A stretch of 64,000 nt of DNA from Prosopocoilus inquinatus (lineage: Eukaryota; Arthropoda; Insecta; Coleoptera; Lucanidae): assembly GCA_036172665.1 (NCBI GenBank), contig CM069870.1, forward strand, positions 26,138,001 through 26,202,000, written 5' to 3'. The translations under genes were made by a program, and so were the position numbers. Within the stretch, counting starts at the first letter, position 1, and every line of letters begins with the position of its first letter. This document shows, in pieces, positions 11,233 to 23,316 of this stretch. Under the pieces are notes generated by a model. The model was given only the letters and a program-made list of their open reading frames with translations, ran no database searches and was not told the DNA's origin.

Positions 11233-13611
11233 CTCTCTCCCCCAAAGTGACACTTCACGATTTGAAGTAACTATGTGTATGTATAAATAATTGCATGCAT
11301 TAAAGAGTAGCTCGTACACATATTGCGCTGTTACATACATATACAATGTGGAAGTTTGAACTCGAGGAAAGAAATTGAATGAGCTATTATGAGTTATGAA
11401 ATTGAATGAGTTATAGTCTAAACCATGATGTGTATTCTGTGAATCATTTAACCCTTTAGATTTAAATTGGCCTCAGTTTGCTCTGGTGTGAAAATCTTCC
11501 ATTATACAGATTGAAGAGTTTAGCTTCAGCCAATATTCATTTCTATTCACTTGATAGAAAGAAACACATACAATATGCAGTGTGTTTGTGTCTATGTATA
11601 ACACGAGAAGAGCTGATTGTACATCTACGTTGTGCCCAGTGCTCACTCATATTAAGAACGCAAAGACAATATTTTTTCTTTGTTACTGTTCAAGGACGTC
11701 TGCTGGTTCAAGTTAAAGTGTTCAATCAGTATGTGCCAACAATAATCGGTAATCAGTTTTAGTTATCGGCTGCCTGGCGTCGCTATGTACCAAACTGATT
11801 TCGGTGTGAACAGAATAAAGTTTTTTCTCAGTTTGTTGAATAAGTACAGAGCGTAATATTTTTGCATCGGCGGCGCGGCGGTGGCGGCGTTCTTTTGTTT
11901 CGAAAACAAAGAACTCACAGAAAACGCTCAAATACACTACCAATTATTTTAATGTGCGCTCGTTACTCCCATGAATCGTGACCTATGGCGTGTTCTTCGT
12001 GAATTCGTCGTGCCGTTGTGGCGTTGGCGAGAGAGGTGTGCGGTGCGGGCTGTTTTCCATTACGGATTCATAAAAAGCGTTAGAAGCTTGGATAGGACTG
12101 TGACTGGGCGCGGTTTTTAGTCGTTTAGTAATTAGGTAATGCTCCATTTAATCATCCGACATTAATTCAAAGGCTGCGCGGAGGGACAATTCGGAGGGGA
12201 GTACCATGAGGTCAAGGCGTTTATCTGTGTTAATGTCTTGACTATTCAAAGGCCGGAGGCCGAAAACACTAATGTTCCGAAGATAGCGAGCAACTTTTCA
12301 TTCCTTTCACATTGCAAACCTTTGATGTTAACAGTAACTCGCATTTAAACTAGGCGCGTATAGTTGGTAGAGCACACTGGATTTCTCTTAGAGATGTTTC
12401 CTTACTAATCCATTTTCCTTTGTGTACTGAGCGATTCTTTATAACTGCGCAGAATTTTCTTTCATATAAATGGGCCACATTTTTCAACGAAAAAATGTAA
12501 CATCACTGTCACAGAACTTATATTCTCACTATACAAATGCAAACGCCTTTACTTTTACATTATTGATAATTTTACTTGCTTGACGGCCGAGTTAATGAAA
12601 GAGAAAAGAATTCTGTACGCCAAGTCTTTAAATTGATTGCAGTCATTTATAAGATTCAAGAAACACGAATTACGCAAACATTAAACATTTGGTTTAAATT
12701 GTAAATATTTCGTTAATCATCCGCAGGATGCTGTTAATCCTTAGGAGACACGTGCAATAATACATGATCTAACCATCATTTCATTTGAATGTAAACTATG
12801 ATCAAAATAAAAAACGAATTGGAGCGGGCGTTGAAATTCTATTATGCGTTTTGGATAAGGTCAAATAACTGTTAATAAATTGTCAGCTAATTTTCATATA
12901 ATTAAAGTATTAACATCATATTAGTATATTGTTCAACGAGTGACGAAAGTGACATTTTTTAAGCGAGAGGACAGTTTGATAACACTGGCCAACGCATATT
13001 TTGGTGCCTGCGATTTTGGAAGTGTTCTTACGTAATTTTGGGATGCAGAACTGAAAAAGATTTCAGATTTGGTCTATCAGGTCTAATTTACGAGATATGA
13101 CATGTTCACCTTAGTCTCTGAATAAATATTTTCGCATAAACATTTTACTTTTTTTTTTGAATATTATAACAATGGCCTCATTTACATTACTGCATTTTTA
13201 ATCAAGCATACGTATGTTTCTGATAATATGACATGAAAAATTAAAAAAATATGAATGTCTCAATAGTGCGATCTAAAGGCAATATCTCGCTAACTACTGA
13301 ACAAACAAAAAAAGTTTTAAGATATTTTTGTTTCGAATTTTAGAGATCTACAACATAACATTTTTTCATCTACACTTGATGTGTCAAAACAGCAGTGATG
13401 GATGTAACTTTCTATTTTTAACGAGACACTCTATATGTGATGTTAAATTTGGATCGCCCATAAAATTCTACATGTTTTTTGTATTCTATAATTTTTACCT
13501 AAATCTAACTCTTCTGAAGATATTTAACATTTTATTTGAAATGTGTCGTTTACGGCTATCTATCAATTTATTTATTCTTATTTTATTTATTTTTAACTCT
13601 AAGGCTCGGTT
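11230..13611. other. Intronic sequence with a G+C-rich block at 11770..12300
   Basis: Most is A+T-rich and featureless. The block at 11770..12300 has CpG-rich tracts (GGCGGCGCGGCGGTGGCGGC near 11870; GTGCGGTGCGGGCTG near 12040) and no repeat signature, so it is a candidate regulatory or untranslated segment. No splice-bounded coding exon was recognised in it. Confidence 0.4.
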
Positions 13612-13721
13612 TCACCATCACAGTTTAACTTCAAGCCCCGTCTTATTCCTATGGAAACAATTTTCCTTGCAATTGTTACCATGGGAATAAAGTGAAGCTT
13701 AAAGTTAAACTGTGATGGTGA
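13612..13721. mobile_element. 110-bp hairpin MITE
   Basis: TCACCATCACAGTTTAACTT at the left pairs with AAGTTAAACTGTGATGGTGA at the right, and the inner parts (TATTCCTATGGAAACAATT / AATTGTTACCATGGGAATA) also pair, so the whole unit is a single hairpin with a very small loop. A partial relative occurs near 50530 (AAACGAAGCTTAAAGTTA). Confidence 0.85.
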
Positions 13722-15529
13722 TTTTTGGAACAGATGGAGTTCATACTTAAGCTTATTATAAACCATCATTAAATATATTTTTATCGTTGTCGATATGGTT
13801 CATAACAGTGGGTTGAATGTTAAAAGAGCTTTTAGGTTAGTAGCGCTTTATCTCAAAAAGTATACCTGATAGAGAAAAACTGATTCCATTTTTGGAATTA
13901 GCATACCAAATATAGTCAAGTTCAGGTCTAACATTTCAGGTACCAGACAATTTTTTTTTGTAGGGCGGTGTAATGTTCGCGGGCTTAAGAAAATAATTTT
14001 GACGAGTTAAACACTATACTTTTTCTATGGATGATGGAGTATCGAGAAGATCTAAATCACTTTCTGAATCAGAAATCATGATAAAGCTGCGACGAACAGC
14101 ACAAACTAACATTTAATAATGACGTGATATAACGACAACAAACAACTAGACAGAGGTAATCTTCGTCTCTAGTGACGAAAAGTTATGAGATTTTAGCGAA
14201 GGAAATCAAACTTTCGCTGAAGTATTCGGTGACGAAAAATGTATTTTTTTTAAAAGGTCGCTGAAAATAATGGTTTTATACAACTGAACAGTAGCCTTTT
14301 ATGTTGTGGGACATTATTTCAAAATGGTCACAAAGTTAATTATAAATGGATTTGCTCGATACCTAATGCAGTGAAGCATATTTTGGCGTCTCAAAACAAG
14401 CAGTTTTATAACAACTAACGCTGTTGACTCAGAGCAACTGACAGTGTCGGTAGAGAGTCTAGGGTACGATTAAAACTGCAGAAAACATTGAACTTGTGTG
14501 GCAAGTCATTAGAATTCGTCTAAAATATTAAAAATGTTGCTCGTCAAACAAATTTATCGTATGCAACTTGTCAATTGTTTGAAAAAATGACCTTGCACTG
14601 TATCGTTTCTGCATAACTGTTGTCTAAGAGCTACTGGCTGAAGACCTCAATCTACTGTCAGTAATCGAAGTTGACGCATGTTCGATAAAAACTGTAAGAA
14701 AACTTTAATCGATCACTATTAAATTTCACTCCTGACGTAGATATCAAACGATAGTGAAATGTTGAGCATTCTTTCTAATTTTAACAGCAGCCTTTTAAAG
14801 TTTAGAAACAATTTTCTTACTACTGTCAGCAGTTTCTTGACGACTTCATCGACGAAGCCTCGGACCAGCTGTTTTGGTTTGGTTCAACGGGCTACGCTAA
14901 TTCTCAAAAGATGAGGGTACAGAGTAATAGCAAACCCCATAAGATTTTCGAAACATTACTTTCTCAGAAAGTGGGAATGTGAGGTGCTTTTAGTCGCAGA
15001 AGGCTTAGAGAACATTTGATGCTCCCCACTACAGAATTGAAATTCTCGAACCTCATAATACTGAGCCCCGTGAAGGACTTTTCGAGCAAATTCACATCAC
15101 TGGGCCCATTACATACATTTTATGACATCGAATCGTCAGCACCACTAACAAGCGATGCCCCCCTGCGATCCTGTGACATTCCCCGTTGTGGTCTTACCCA
15201 AAAAATGAGACAATCGACAACCCCTGCAAGTACCAGAATTACTAAAAAATCGAAGAGATGAATAATACGTCGGATATGTTGTTTAACGTTAGTCAAGAAG
15301 GTGTTCGTAGAGTTTCATGCAGGCAGTGGACATTTTACGCATTTGCTTTAAATTTTTTAAATAAGTTTTTTTTTTATTGCTTTCAATGTTTTAATTGCAA
15401 ATAAGGTTAGATTCGAATAGAAATGGAAGTACTGTCAAAAGTTACTGAATGAATGTTCGATGTACTAACTAATTGTGCACACAAGCGTTCTTGGTTGCAT
15501 CGTCATATCCAATTCGTCTTTCATTTATG

Positions 15530-15653
15530 TCCGATTTCTTCCACTCCTGATAAATCTATCTGCCAGGTATTATCCTTGGAAACCATTGTATCGATAGTAG
15601 TTTCCGAGGATACTACCTGGCAGATAAATTTATCAGTAGGTGAAGAAATCGGA
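15530..15653. mobile_element. 124-bp hairpin MITE
   Basis: TCCGATTTCTTC...TGATAAAT.TATCTGCCAGGTA at the left pairs with TACCTGGCAGATAAATTTAT...GAAGAAATCGGA at the right; the loop is about 15 nt. The arms differ at only a few positions, suggesting a fairly young copy. It has no coding content. Confidence 0.85.
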
Positions 15654-15659
15654 CCTTAG

Positions 15660-16856
15660 TCATTTAGTTGTTTGTAACGGGTTTTCATCAACATTTAAGT
15701 CCCACATGACCAAATTATGAAAATTTATTTGCGCAGATTTGCGACACTGGCACTGATACTTTGTAACTATAATCAATCACTTATTCTCATTAACCCTGTG
15801 CTCAAGAATAGAAAAGAATTTATATCAGTTACACCTCTAATAAGAGTTACCAAAAAGTGACTAACGTGACTGCGTATGACTGACTGGCCACTACGCAATT
15901 TCGGATATAAAATTTTGTACAAAGTGACAAAAAAGTATAGAATCAACCAATGAATATTGCGAAATCTTGCGAAACTCGCTCGTGATTTAATTTGTGATCA
16001 TCATGAATTATTATTAAATTATTTCGTATATGAATAAAGCACCTGCTTTAATTTTTATGTAATATGTATACAGACGTTACATTAAAACTGTGCTTTTTAT
16101 ATTTTTTGACATAATTAATTCTGTTACAGCACGTCTTATTATTGTAGTTGGGGATTAGTTTGATCGTCTAATCATTTGGGATTCGGACATTGTTCAAAAC
16201 CGTGCATATGGATTGGCATACACAAATTCGTACATAAATAAAATCATTTTAATAAACGAAAATATTTTGCACGATGTGTTGCTGCGGTATTGTAAATAAA
16301 TTACCATATTTAGCTTTTAATAAAAACAAAATACAAAATAAAATAAAACGAAATCAGTTGACTCACATCCAGATAATAGTTTAAATTAATTCATCGCTTT
16401 AATTTAATTTCGAAATTTGATAATGTTATTAGAATTTAGTTTCTTTAAGTTTGTTTTATAGAAATAACAAGGTTGAGTGTACATTGTGTCAATGGTGATG
16501 TAACGTAACGTGTACGTTGTATTTATGCTGGCGGTACGTAGGTGCCAATAAAGAGTTTTAGTTAACTTAAGAAGACGAGTTATTTAGCGCGATTGGAGAC
16601 AAACGTGTGACCTGCCCCTACCCATAACTTTGCTAAAGTTAATTGGAATTGCTAGAGTTATTATCAAGTGCACAGAATTGTGCTGGAAAGCGTGGCATTC
16701 AGTAAAATCTGATATTATGTGCACTTTAAAATAAAATTTTAAATTAAATTAAATTCTAAAGTTTTATTTGATGCACAAAATTGAAATATCTTAATGGCTG
16801 CCGTTTCTGCCCGATCGCTGAGTTTTATAAGCAGGATATACGTACATAGAGGAAAA
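15660..16856. other. Intronic A+T-rich sequence, nothing recognised
   Basis: I see no exon, RNA gene or element boundary in this stretch. Confidence 0.4.
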
Positions 16857-17255
16857 GTTTAAAATTTTGAATAAAATTCATCGAAGGAGAAGCCTTACCA
16901 TAAAATTTTGTATGTTAAGTTTCCAAATCCGTTTATTGTACAAGCGTCACAATAAAATAGGTTGACTAGTTGACATGCTACGGAAGAAATTCCATTTTCA
17001 AAACTTTAAGTCGAATCCGGAAATGTCGCCATTTCCAAACTCCAAAAAACAACAAGCTTCCAAAACTTAGTTTGGAAATGGCGGCGTTTGCGAATTCGAC
17101 TTAAAGTTTTGAAAATGGAATTACTTCCGAAACATGTCAACTAGTCGACCTATTTTACTGTGATGCTTGTACAATAAACGGATTTGGAAACTTAATCTAT
17201 AAAATTTTACAATGACTCGAGGTTTCTCCTTTGAATTTTATTCAAAATTTTAACT
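16857..17255. mobile_element. ~400-bp foldback element
   Basis: Two arms of about 185 bp pair along their full length around a ~30-bp centre near 17055. Matching landmarks: AAAATTTTGAATAAAATTCA at both outer ends, CAAATCCGTTTATTGTACAA, GACTAGTTGACATG and TTCAAAACTTTAAGTCGAAT inside. The arms are about 90% alike by eye. No coding sequence is present. Confidence 0.88.
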
Positions 17256-17904
17256 AATCACTAATCCCATGGTTATTCCTTTGAATTTGAAAAAGTTTAA
17301 CTTAATTCTAAATTGATAAAACAGCTCAAAAAGTTACATCCATAGCCACACTTTGATGATCAAAACTCATCCAAAAGCAACGAATCTCTTCATTATTTTA
17401 TTTGTGAAGTACCTTTAAATCAGGGAATCTATAAATTAATAAAATTTCTAAATTTAAATAAGGGCTGCAGCATCAAATTAGCGGTCGTATTCACCATAAA
17501 TCTATCCACTCTCTAAAAATAATTGTTGCCACAGTCTTCATAATTGTATTGACGGAGTTGATGAACGTTGATGCATACGACTTTAATGATATAAATATAA
17601 AGTCTTCTTAAACCGCTTCTCAAAACTTGGTCTGTAGATAAAATATAGACCTAACAACGTAAACAGTTTATACTTCTCCTAAAGTTACCTATTCACAGAA
17701 TTATGTCTTACATTCATTTATTGACTGTTTCGGAAAGTCTAACATTTACATTAATAAGTATTGCTTTGCCATAAAAATCATTTTAAAATGGGTATGCTAT
17801 ACCATATGAGTCTATAAAATGGTGAAATAAAGAATCAGATTCCACAACATCAAATACTTTGTGTCTACTATAATACACACTAGTCTGTGGGACAGGCTTA
17901 CTAC

Positions 17905-18565
17905 ACACATAAAAATTTTTGCGATTAATTGTAATCTGCCAAATCGGTGTTAAATGTGGATAAAGTTTTGCCTGAAAAATTGTTAATCCTTATCTAATTT
18001 GGCGTTATTGTTGTCTTTTCCTGACTAAATTGTATCTAAAAGTGAGTGCTTACTCCAACAAGAATAAACTCTACTCCTACTTTTACATGGTGAACATCCT
18101 AACTCCGACTTCTTTAACTCCACAGATGGATGGACGCGAGGGAACCCCGATAAAGTGTTCCCTGGAGTCCAAAAAGTGTTAGAATTAACTTCAGATTTTT
18201 ATTAGTGTATGACGTTGCGTTTTGAGCGAGGACGAGCTCGCAAGTCACTCGTGAAAGGAAATCACTACAGAAAGTGACAGTTGACTCTATTAAAACTTAT
18301 TTGTGATGCCATAAACGATTGTTACCAATCGATTAGGCATTAGTATCGAATGCGAGGTTTAAGACTTGATCAGTATTAAAAACATTAAAAAAAAACTGTA
18401 ACAAAGAATTATTTGGTGGTTATCAAGTTAGCAAATGTCAATAGTCGGAAGAAGACAACAATAACACCAAGTTAGATAAGGATTAAAAACTTTTCAGGTA
18501 AAACTTTGTCCAAATTTTACACAGATTAGGAAGATTACAATTTATCCCAAATATTTTTAAATGTA
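17905..18565. mobile_element. ~660-bp TIR element, family copy 1
   Basis: The ends are ~115-bp inverted repeats; the left includes GATTAATTGTAATCTGCC and AATCCTTATCTAATTTGG, and the right carries their complements. A second copy of the left half, inverted, lies at 58655..59030 (shared ACGCCAGGGAACACTTTTT-type and GGATGTTTACCAT motifs). The element has no recognisable transposase. Confidence 0.75.
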
Positions 18566-18779
18566 TAGTTAGATAGATTAGATAGTAATAGATAGTTAGA
18601 TACAATTCAAAACTCTGTAGACATTTTAAAAATAAGTTAAAGTATTTTTTCAACATATAAGACAAGACATCACGCGTATATTCCTCGACTTAATATGCGG
18701 ACGTTAACCAACAGCAGCCAGTTTACTGCCCAGTAAGTCACTCAGCACAAAACAGTCAAATGTTTTGCAGGCAATTTGA

Positions 18780-18980
18780 AAATTTTAAAAATTCGTTGCA
18801 AGTCCGTTTAGATCGCAATGAATTTTTTGACTTAATATTGTGGACGCAAAAACTAGGGACAGCTCGGTTAGATTGCAATGGAGTTCTTGAACTCCTCTAT
18901 TGATGAGGTCCCAAATAGAGCTGAAACAGCAGTGTGGAGGATGTTCGAGAAATCCATTGCAATCTAAATTGATTTGTAAC
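18780..18980 (+). ncRNA. Hammerhead-ribozyme-like repeat, locus 1 (diverged)
   Basis: A 15-bp perfect inverted pair (TTAGATTGCAATGGA at 18868..18882 and TCCATTGCAATCTAA at 18953..18967) encloses TGATGAG at 18901..18907, an imperfect stem-loop with GTCCCAAATAG, and GAAAC at 18923..18927, followed by a short CAGCA/TGTT stem and TTC. The order (stem I, CUGAUGA-like box, stem II, GAAAC, stem III, NUH, stem I) is that of a type I hammerhead. The first core base is T rather than C. The stem I 5' strand is duplicated 62 bp upstream (18806 onward), as in a tandem unit. Activity is unproven. Confidence 0.55.
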
Positions 18981-19382
18981 AAATTTCTAGTACTTTTATT
19001 AAATAAATAATGCAAACTCCAAAAAACCGAATGAGAGGCACTGTAGCGTCTGTTCAAAATTAACTCATGCGACAATAAAAGCTTTCATATGCTAATATAC
19101 CATTAATAATCACCAGGGAAAAGAATTCGGCCCACTTAGTGTTGGGCACTTTTTACACCAAATGTACTATTTACTCCTTCCGCGACTTCTGTGCATTTCA
19201 ATTGCTATTGAGTGAGAGGAAAGGGTACAGTTCGAGCGTTCGCACTTCGCAGAAGTTATTCTGGGCGGGGACTAATACAGTCCGAATATTAAATTTTCGT
19301 ACTGCTCGCAGAACAAGTGGGATGATTTCTTATCCCTGTTAATAATCACTAAGACCAATCGCTTATTAATAGAGTTTGCGGT

Positions 19383-19856
19383 TTTGAACGTGTACCTAAG
19401 GTAAACGTGTACTCGGACTCCGTGTAATAATATTCGCGAATTAAATTCACGTGTAATTTCATTACACGTGTATTTTTACGGATCCGTTCGATACGTTCAA
19501 ATCAATTACCTAGCAACTGATATGTTTTTGTTTACCGTCAGCGGGAAGGTAACTTTTATACAATGAAAGTCAAAAACAACAGCAATAATTGACAACATTT
19601 TTCGCTCCATTTTGATGTTCAACTGAATTCAGAAAAAATAAACGGGAAACGAAGCTGTTCCAGTTGTAAATTTCATTTTATTTGTCAATTAATTGCCTGC
19701 TTGACAATACCTATCAAGAAAATATTAACGTGTAATATAAATACACGTGTAAAACAAATACAAGTGTAATATAAATACACGGGTACCCGTGTATTTAATA
19801 TTACAGGTACTAAAATTTGAATCCGTGTATTACACGTGTACTGACACATACGTGAA
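19383..19856. repeat. Cluster of TACACGTGTA-type motifs, probable hAT-like MITE
   Basis: At least eight CACGTG-containing or near-matching palindromes occur in two groups, 19385..19480 and 19730..19856 (for example ATTACACGTGTATTT and ACACGGGTACCCGTGT). They flank a 250-bp core without such motifs. This is the layout of subterminal repeats in hAT-type nonautonomous elements. No clear 8-bp target duplication was seen. Confidence 0.55.
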
Positions 19857-20684
19857 ATAAGGACCTCTAGTTATTTGTTTATACTTTAGTATTTAATTAC
19901 TGTAGTTTTCGATTGATTTTATTATCTCTCACATTGAAAATAACTTCAAACTTCTGTTTAACTGTTTGATGTGGTAAGCTACCTGCTTCGATTGGAATTT
20001 TACATATTTTGTAACTTAATTATTTAATTGGTTTAGCAAGTATTTACAAAATAGACGTAAAAGCAAAAAATATAAAAACCAATAAATGCAAAAACAATAT
20101 CTTTTGGTGGAAATTTATCCAGACTGCTCTGCTGCGTCGGTTTAATTATTAACCGTGATACACAATTATTAGCAATTATCGAAATTAATTTCACAATAAT
20201 TAATAAATAATTCATTGTCAAATTTCATTTCAACAATTTTCCAAAAGAACCTTGGCAGAAACCTTTATTCCGATCGAGACTAATTTTCTCCAAGGTTCTG
20301 AAATTTATCATATCGTATTTCTTACGGATTTAAAACGGCATCCTTAGTATTGCGCAATTTAGTCACTTATATGTATTTTCCTGTTATAAATCTGATCTTG
20401 CACTGGGACTATTAGTTAAGCTTGAAGCTCAAGTACTTTTCGGGGATTACTAATTTCCACGTTTAAAACTCATCGCCAGGAAATCAACAACTTGGAAGTA
20501 ATTAAATTTTCTTCTTTTAGAACAAACGATTAGATCAAATAAATAATTAGATTTCGTTATCAAAACTAATATATAATATCCATTTGGCTTAAAATTTGTT
20601 TTTAAATAAATTTGGGTGTATGACATAATTACCAATAGATAGCTGTATAGATACGAAATCGAAGTCAAAAATTTTCAAACTTAC

Positions 20685-20978
20685 TGCATTTGAATGTGTT
20701 TGATCGGTCTTGAGCTCCTTATGATTAGAGTACTGAACGTAGACGGCCCTTCCCCTGAGCTGGGCCATACAACCCGAGAAGTAGTTGACCATCGAGGTGG
20801 CGGAAGTTTCGTCGCCCATCTCCAGGAAAGCTTGATTCTTGCCTTTGAGTACGAGCACGTTAGTCACGCGTCCGAAGGGGATTCCTAAATGGATGATCTC
20901 CGCCTCCGTAACATCGTTTGGAATGTTTCGGATGTGAATGACCCTCGAGGGTTTACCGACGTTCTGCTCCAATTTCGC
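20685..20978 (-). CDS. heph: PTB/hephaestus exon encoding RRM1
   Basis: Internal exon of 294 nt, 98 codons, phase 0 at both ends, so it joins the 40897..40989 exon in frame (…[11 protein letters not shown]…). Acceptor is a pyrimidine tract ending TTGCAG; donor is GCA|GTAAGT. The protein holds one complete RNA-recognition motif: RNP2-like VIHIRNIP at about residues 13-20 of the exon, the PTB-typical [20 protein letters not shown] stretch at 31-50, RNP1-like NQAFLEM at 48-54, and the PTB signature [10 protein letters not shown] near the end. PTB RRM1 binds short pyrimidine RNA motifs. Codon use is richer in G+C than the surrounding intron, as expected for constrained coding sequence. RRM2-4 exons should lie in the minus-strand direction beyond position 1; none was seen in 1..20684. 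The reading frame stays open into both introns, so the splice sites define the limits. Confidence 0.96.
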
Positions 20979-21059
20979 CTGCAACGGAGGAGAAGAGTCA
21001 GAAGTGAAATGTATTAGAGAGCGCGAATTGTGCGTTCCCATGCGTTCCACTGCGTTGTT

Positions 21060-22590
21060 CGGATTGCATTAGGATTTATAACGAAAACATGGGCAAAGAA
21101 AAATGATTTATAGCAAGAAATCAGCATAAAATAATCACAAGTGTCGTCTGCTAAGATATATCAATGAAGTACCAATGGATATCTCAATTAAGTACTATTT
21201 AAATTAATTATGAAAACTTTATCACTTTAATTTTGGGTATTTGTGTCGAATATATTATTTAAAACAAAACTTTATTGGAAGACAATAGTTTCAATGTGAT
21301 TTTGTAAAACATCCAAATTATTTAAACCGGAACTACAATCGATGTGCTAAATTTGAACAATCTTCTCCCTCCAAGTGAATTTTCTTCTAACGATACCCAA
21401 GTAACCGAAAATGTTTTTAATAATTTCTCATAAATGATTCTACAGCAAGTATTTGAAGTTTTTTATTTGGTCTTATAAACATCTTCTTGGTGTTAATAAA
21501 GCATTTAAAAGTTCAAAATGGTAACAGGTAATAAAGCAAAATATGGATGTAGAAATGTCTAAAGAGTAGCTTATGAAGTAATGTCAAAACTCTGTTGTTT
21601 AAACGTTTCTGGAAGTACCCATGCGATCAACGGAATTTATAATCAGAGTAGGCTGATATTTTCCAAAAAGTCGGTAACACAGACTTGCAGTTTGAAATTA
21701 AAATTTTGAAATGTCAGAATTGTAATATTTATTTTTTTAATGATAGATAATAAACACCTCCCTTAATATTCTAAAAAAAGGATTTAAACCAGCAACCATA
21801 CAAAAGAGAATAACAAAATAAAGATTGTTCAAAGCACGAGCGTAACCTCAAATATGACAACTGTCAAATATGACAACTGTCAACTGATTGTCACCAAACA
21901 CAGCCTCTTCTAATTATGAAATCCGTTGATTACCCGGTATTACAAATCTATTTAATAAATACGTTATAAGGATATGGGCAGTCATGTTAATATTGCTCTT
22001 ACACAACTCTTATAAAATAGGTTTATAGTAACTATTTTGCTAAAAAAGAACTATTTGTGCGAACAACAGTTACCAATAACGGTGTTTCAGTTTAATAAGG
22101 TCAAAAAAGATCTTCTGAAGTATATCATCAATTTATAATAATAAGTCTTTTAAGGCTATTTTCTCAGTCATAGTTTAATTTTAATCATCTGTTTATTCCC
22201 GTCAGTTGTTAGTGTTAGTTTCTCTGTAAACCCAGCAAAAGAAATTGGCTACTTTCAACTTCTTATGTCTGGTTCATAGAGTCACTAATTATTAAGAGTT
22301 ATTTTTAGATTTTAGTGGCTGTATAAACCCACCATAAGTTTTCACTACAACATAAAATATGGGAATTTTTGTTAGGAGGCATCGACGACTTAGTTTTTCA
22401 CGAAAATTAAATTTCATCGTCAAAGTTGTTTCGATACTTTAATTACCTTGTTATTATTTTATAGATAATTTAATTTAAAAAGTGATTCATTATGTGCTTC
22501 AATTTGTGCATTTCCGATTTATATAAAAGATATGCAAAAAATAACTGGATTATTCTATATGTGCTTCATAACAATGGTTGTTACATCCTA
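21060..22590. other. Intronic A+T-rich sequence upstream of the RRM1 exon
   Basis: Nothing coding recognised. A short duplication (AAATATGACAACTGTCAA at 21850..21880) and many poly-A/T runs are the only structure. Confidence 0.4.
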
Positions 22591-23316
22591 TCAAGAGGGA
22601 AACATAAAAATGGACGCTTACAGAAACGATGTCATAGAAACCTATAAGTAATTACAAAACCTATAAAAAGCTGCAATACCAACAGGTCTTTCTAAGTTAT
22701 TTATTATGTGACGCATTGCAACCTTTACAACAGTAAATTACTATATTAATACGCTGACTGAGACTTACTACCATATGTCAAAATAAATTTTTGATAAAGG
22801 TAGGTCATGAAAGACAAAAGGTTCGTCTCAGATTACATCAGCAATTTGTTTATTTCCTTAACGATTTATGAATTGATAACTGCGTTGTGTTGTAAGTTAC
22901 AACATGCATTTGTACCATGGCCTACCTTTATAAAAAAAAGTTATTTGGACATACGGTATTATACAACGGTGTAAACAACACAAGCGATTCTCCTCCAAAT
23001 CCTGTATAAATACTTTTACTTACGTCATCCATGGGGTAATATCCCAAGTAACACACATGTTGCTTCTCACAGCTAAATTACTGCATCATTGCCGTTTATT
23101 TGGAGCGTTATGTATTTTTTTCATTTATTAAGGTTTTAACAAAGTAAAAATTCTTACATAACAAATCAGTTTTAAGAACAAGCTGTAAACGTGCGTATGA
23201 CTCTAAGTAATAAAACATAGGTATATAGCAATGCATTTATAAATATTGCATTTGTACCTTCCAATAAGTTCGTTCGTGGTGGCATTTCCGATTTACATAA
23301 AAGTTATAGTTGCTTC

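Larger units (their letters stand above)
1..20684 (-). other. heph intron downstream of the RRM1 exon (partial)
   Basis: The stretch begins at the GTAAGT donor just below 20685 and runs off the window. No candidate RRM2 exon was recognised on the minus strand, so the next exon is probably outside. It contains a mariner, a Tc1-like element, a non-LTR fragment and several MITEs, listed separately. Confidence 0.75.

Noticed and set aside
20694..20888. Plus-strand frame opposite the RRM1 exon
   Set aside because: It is the shadow of the conserved minus-strand coding exon; it has no homology or independent signals.
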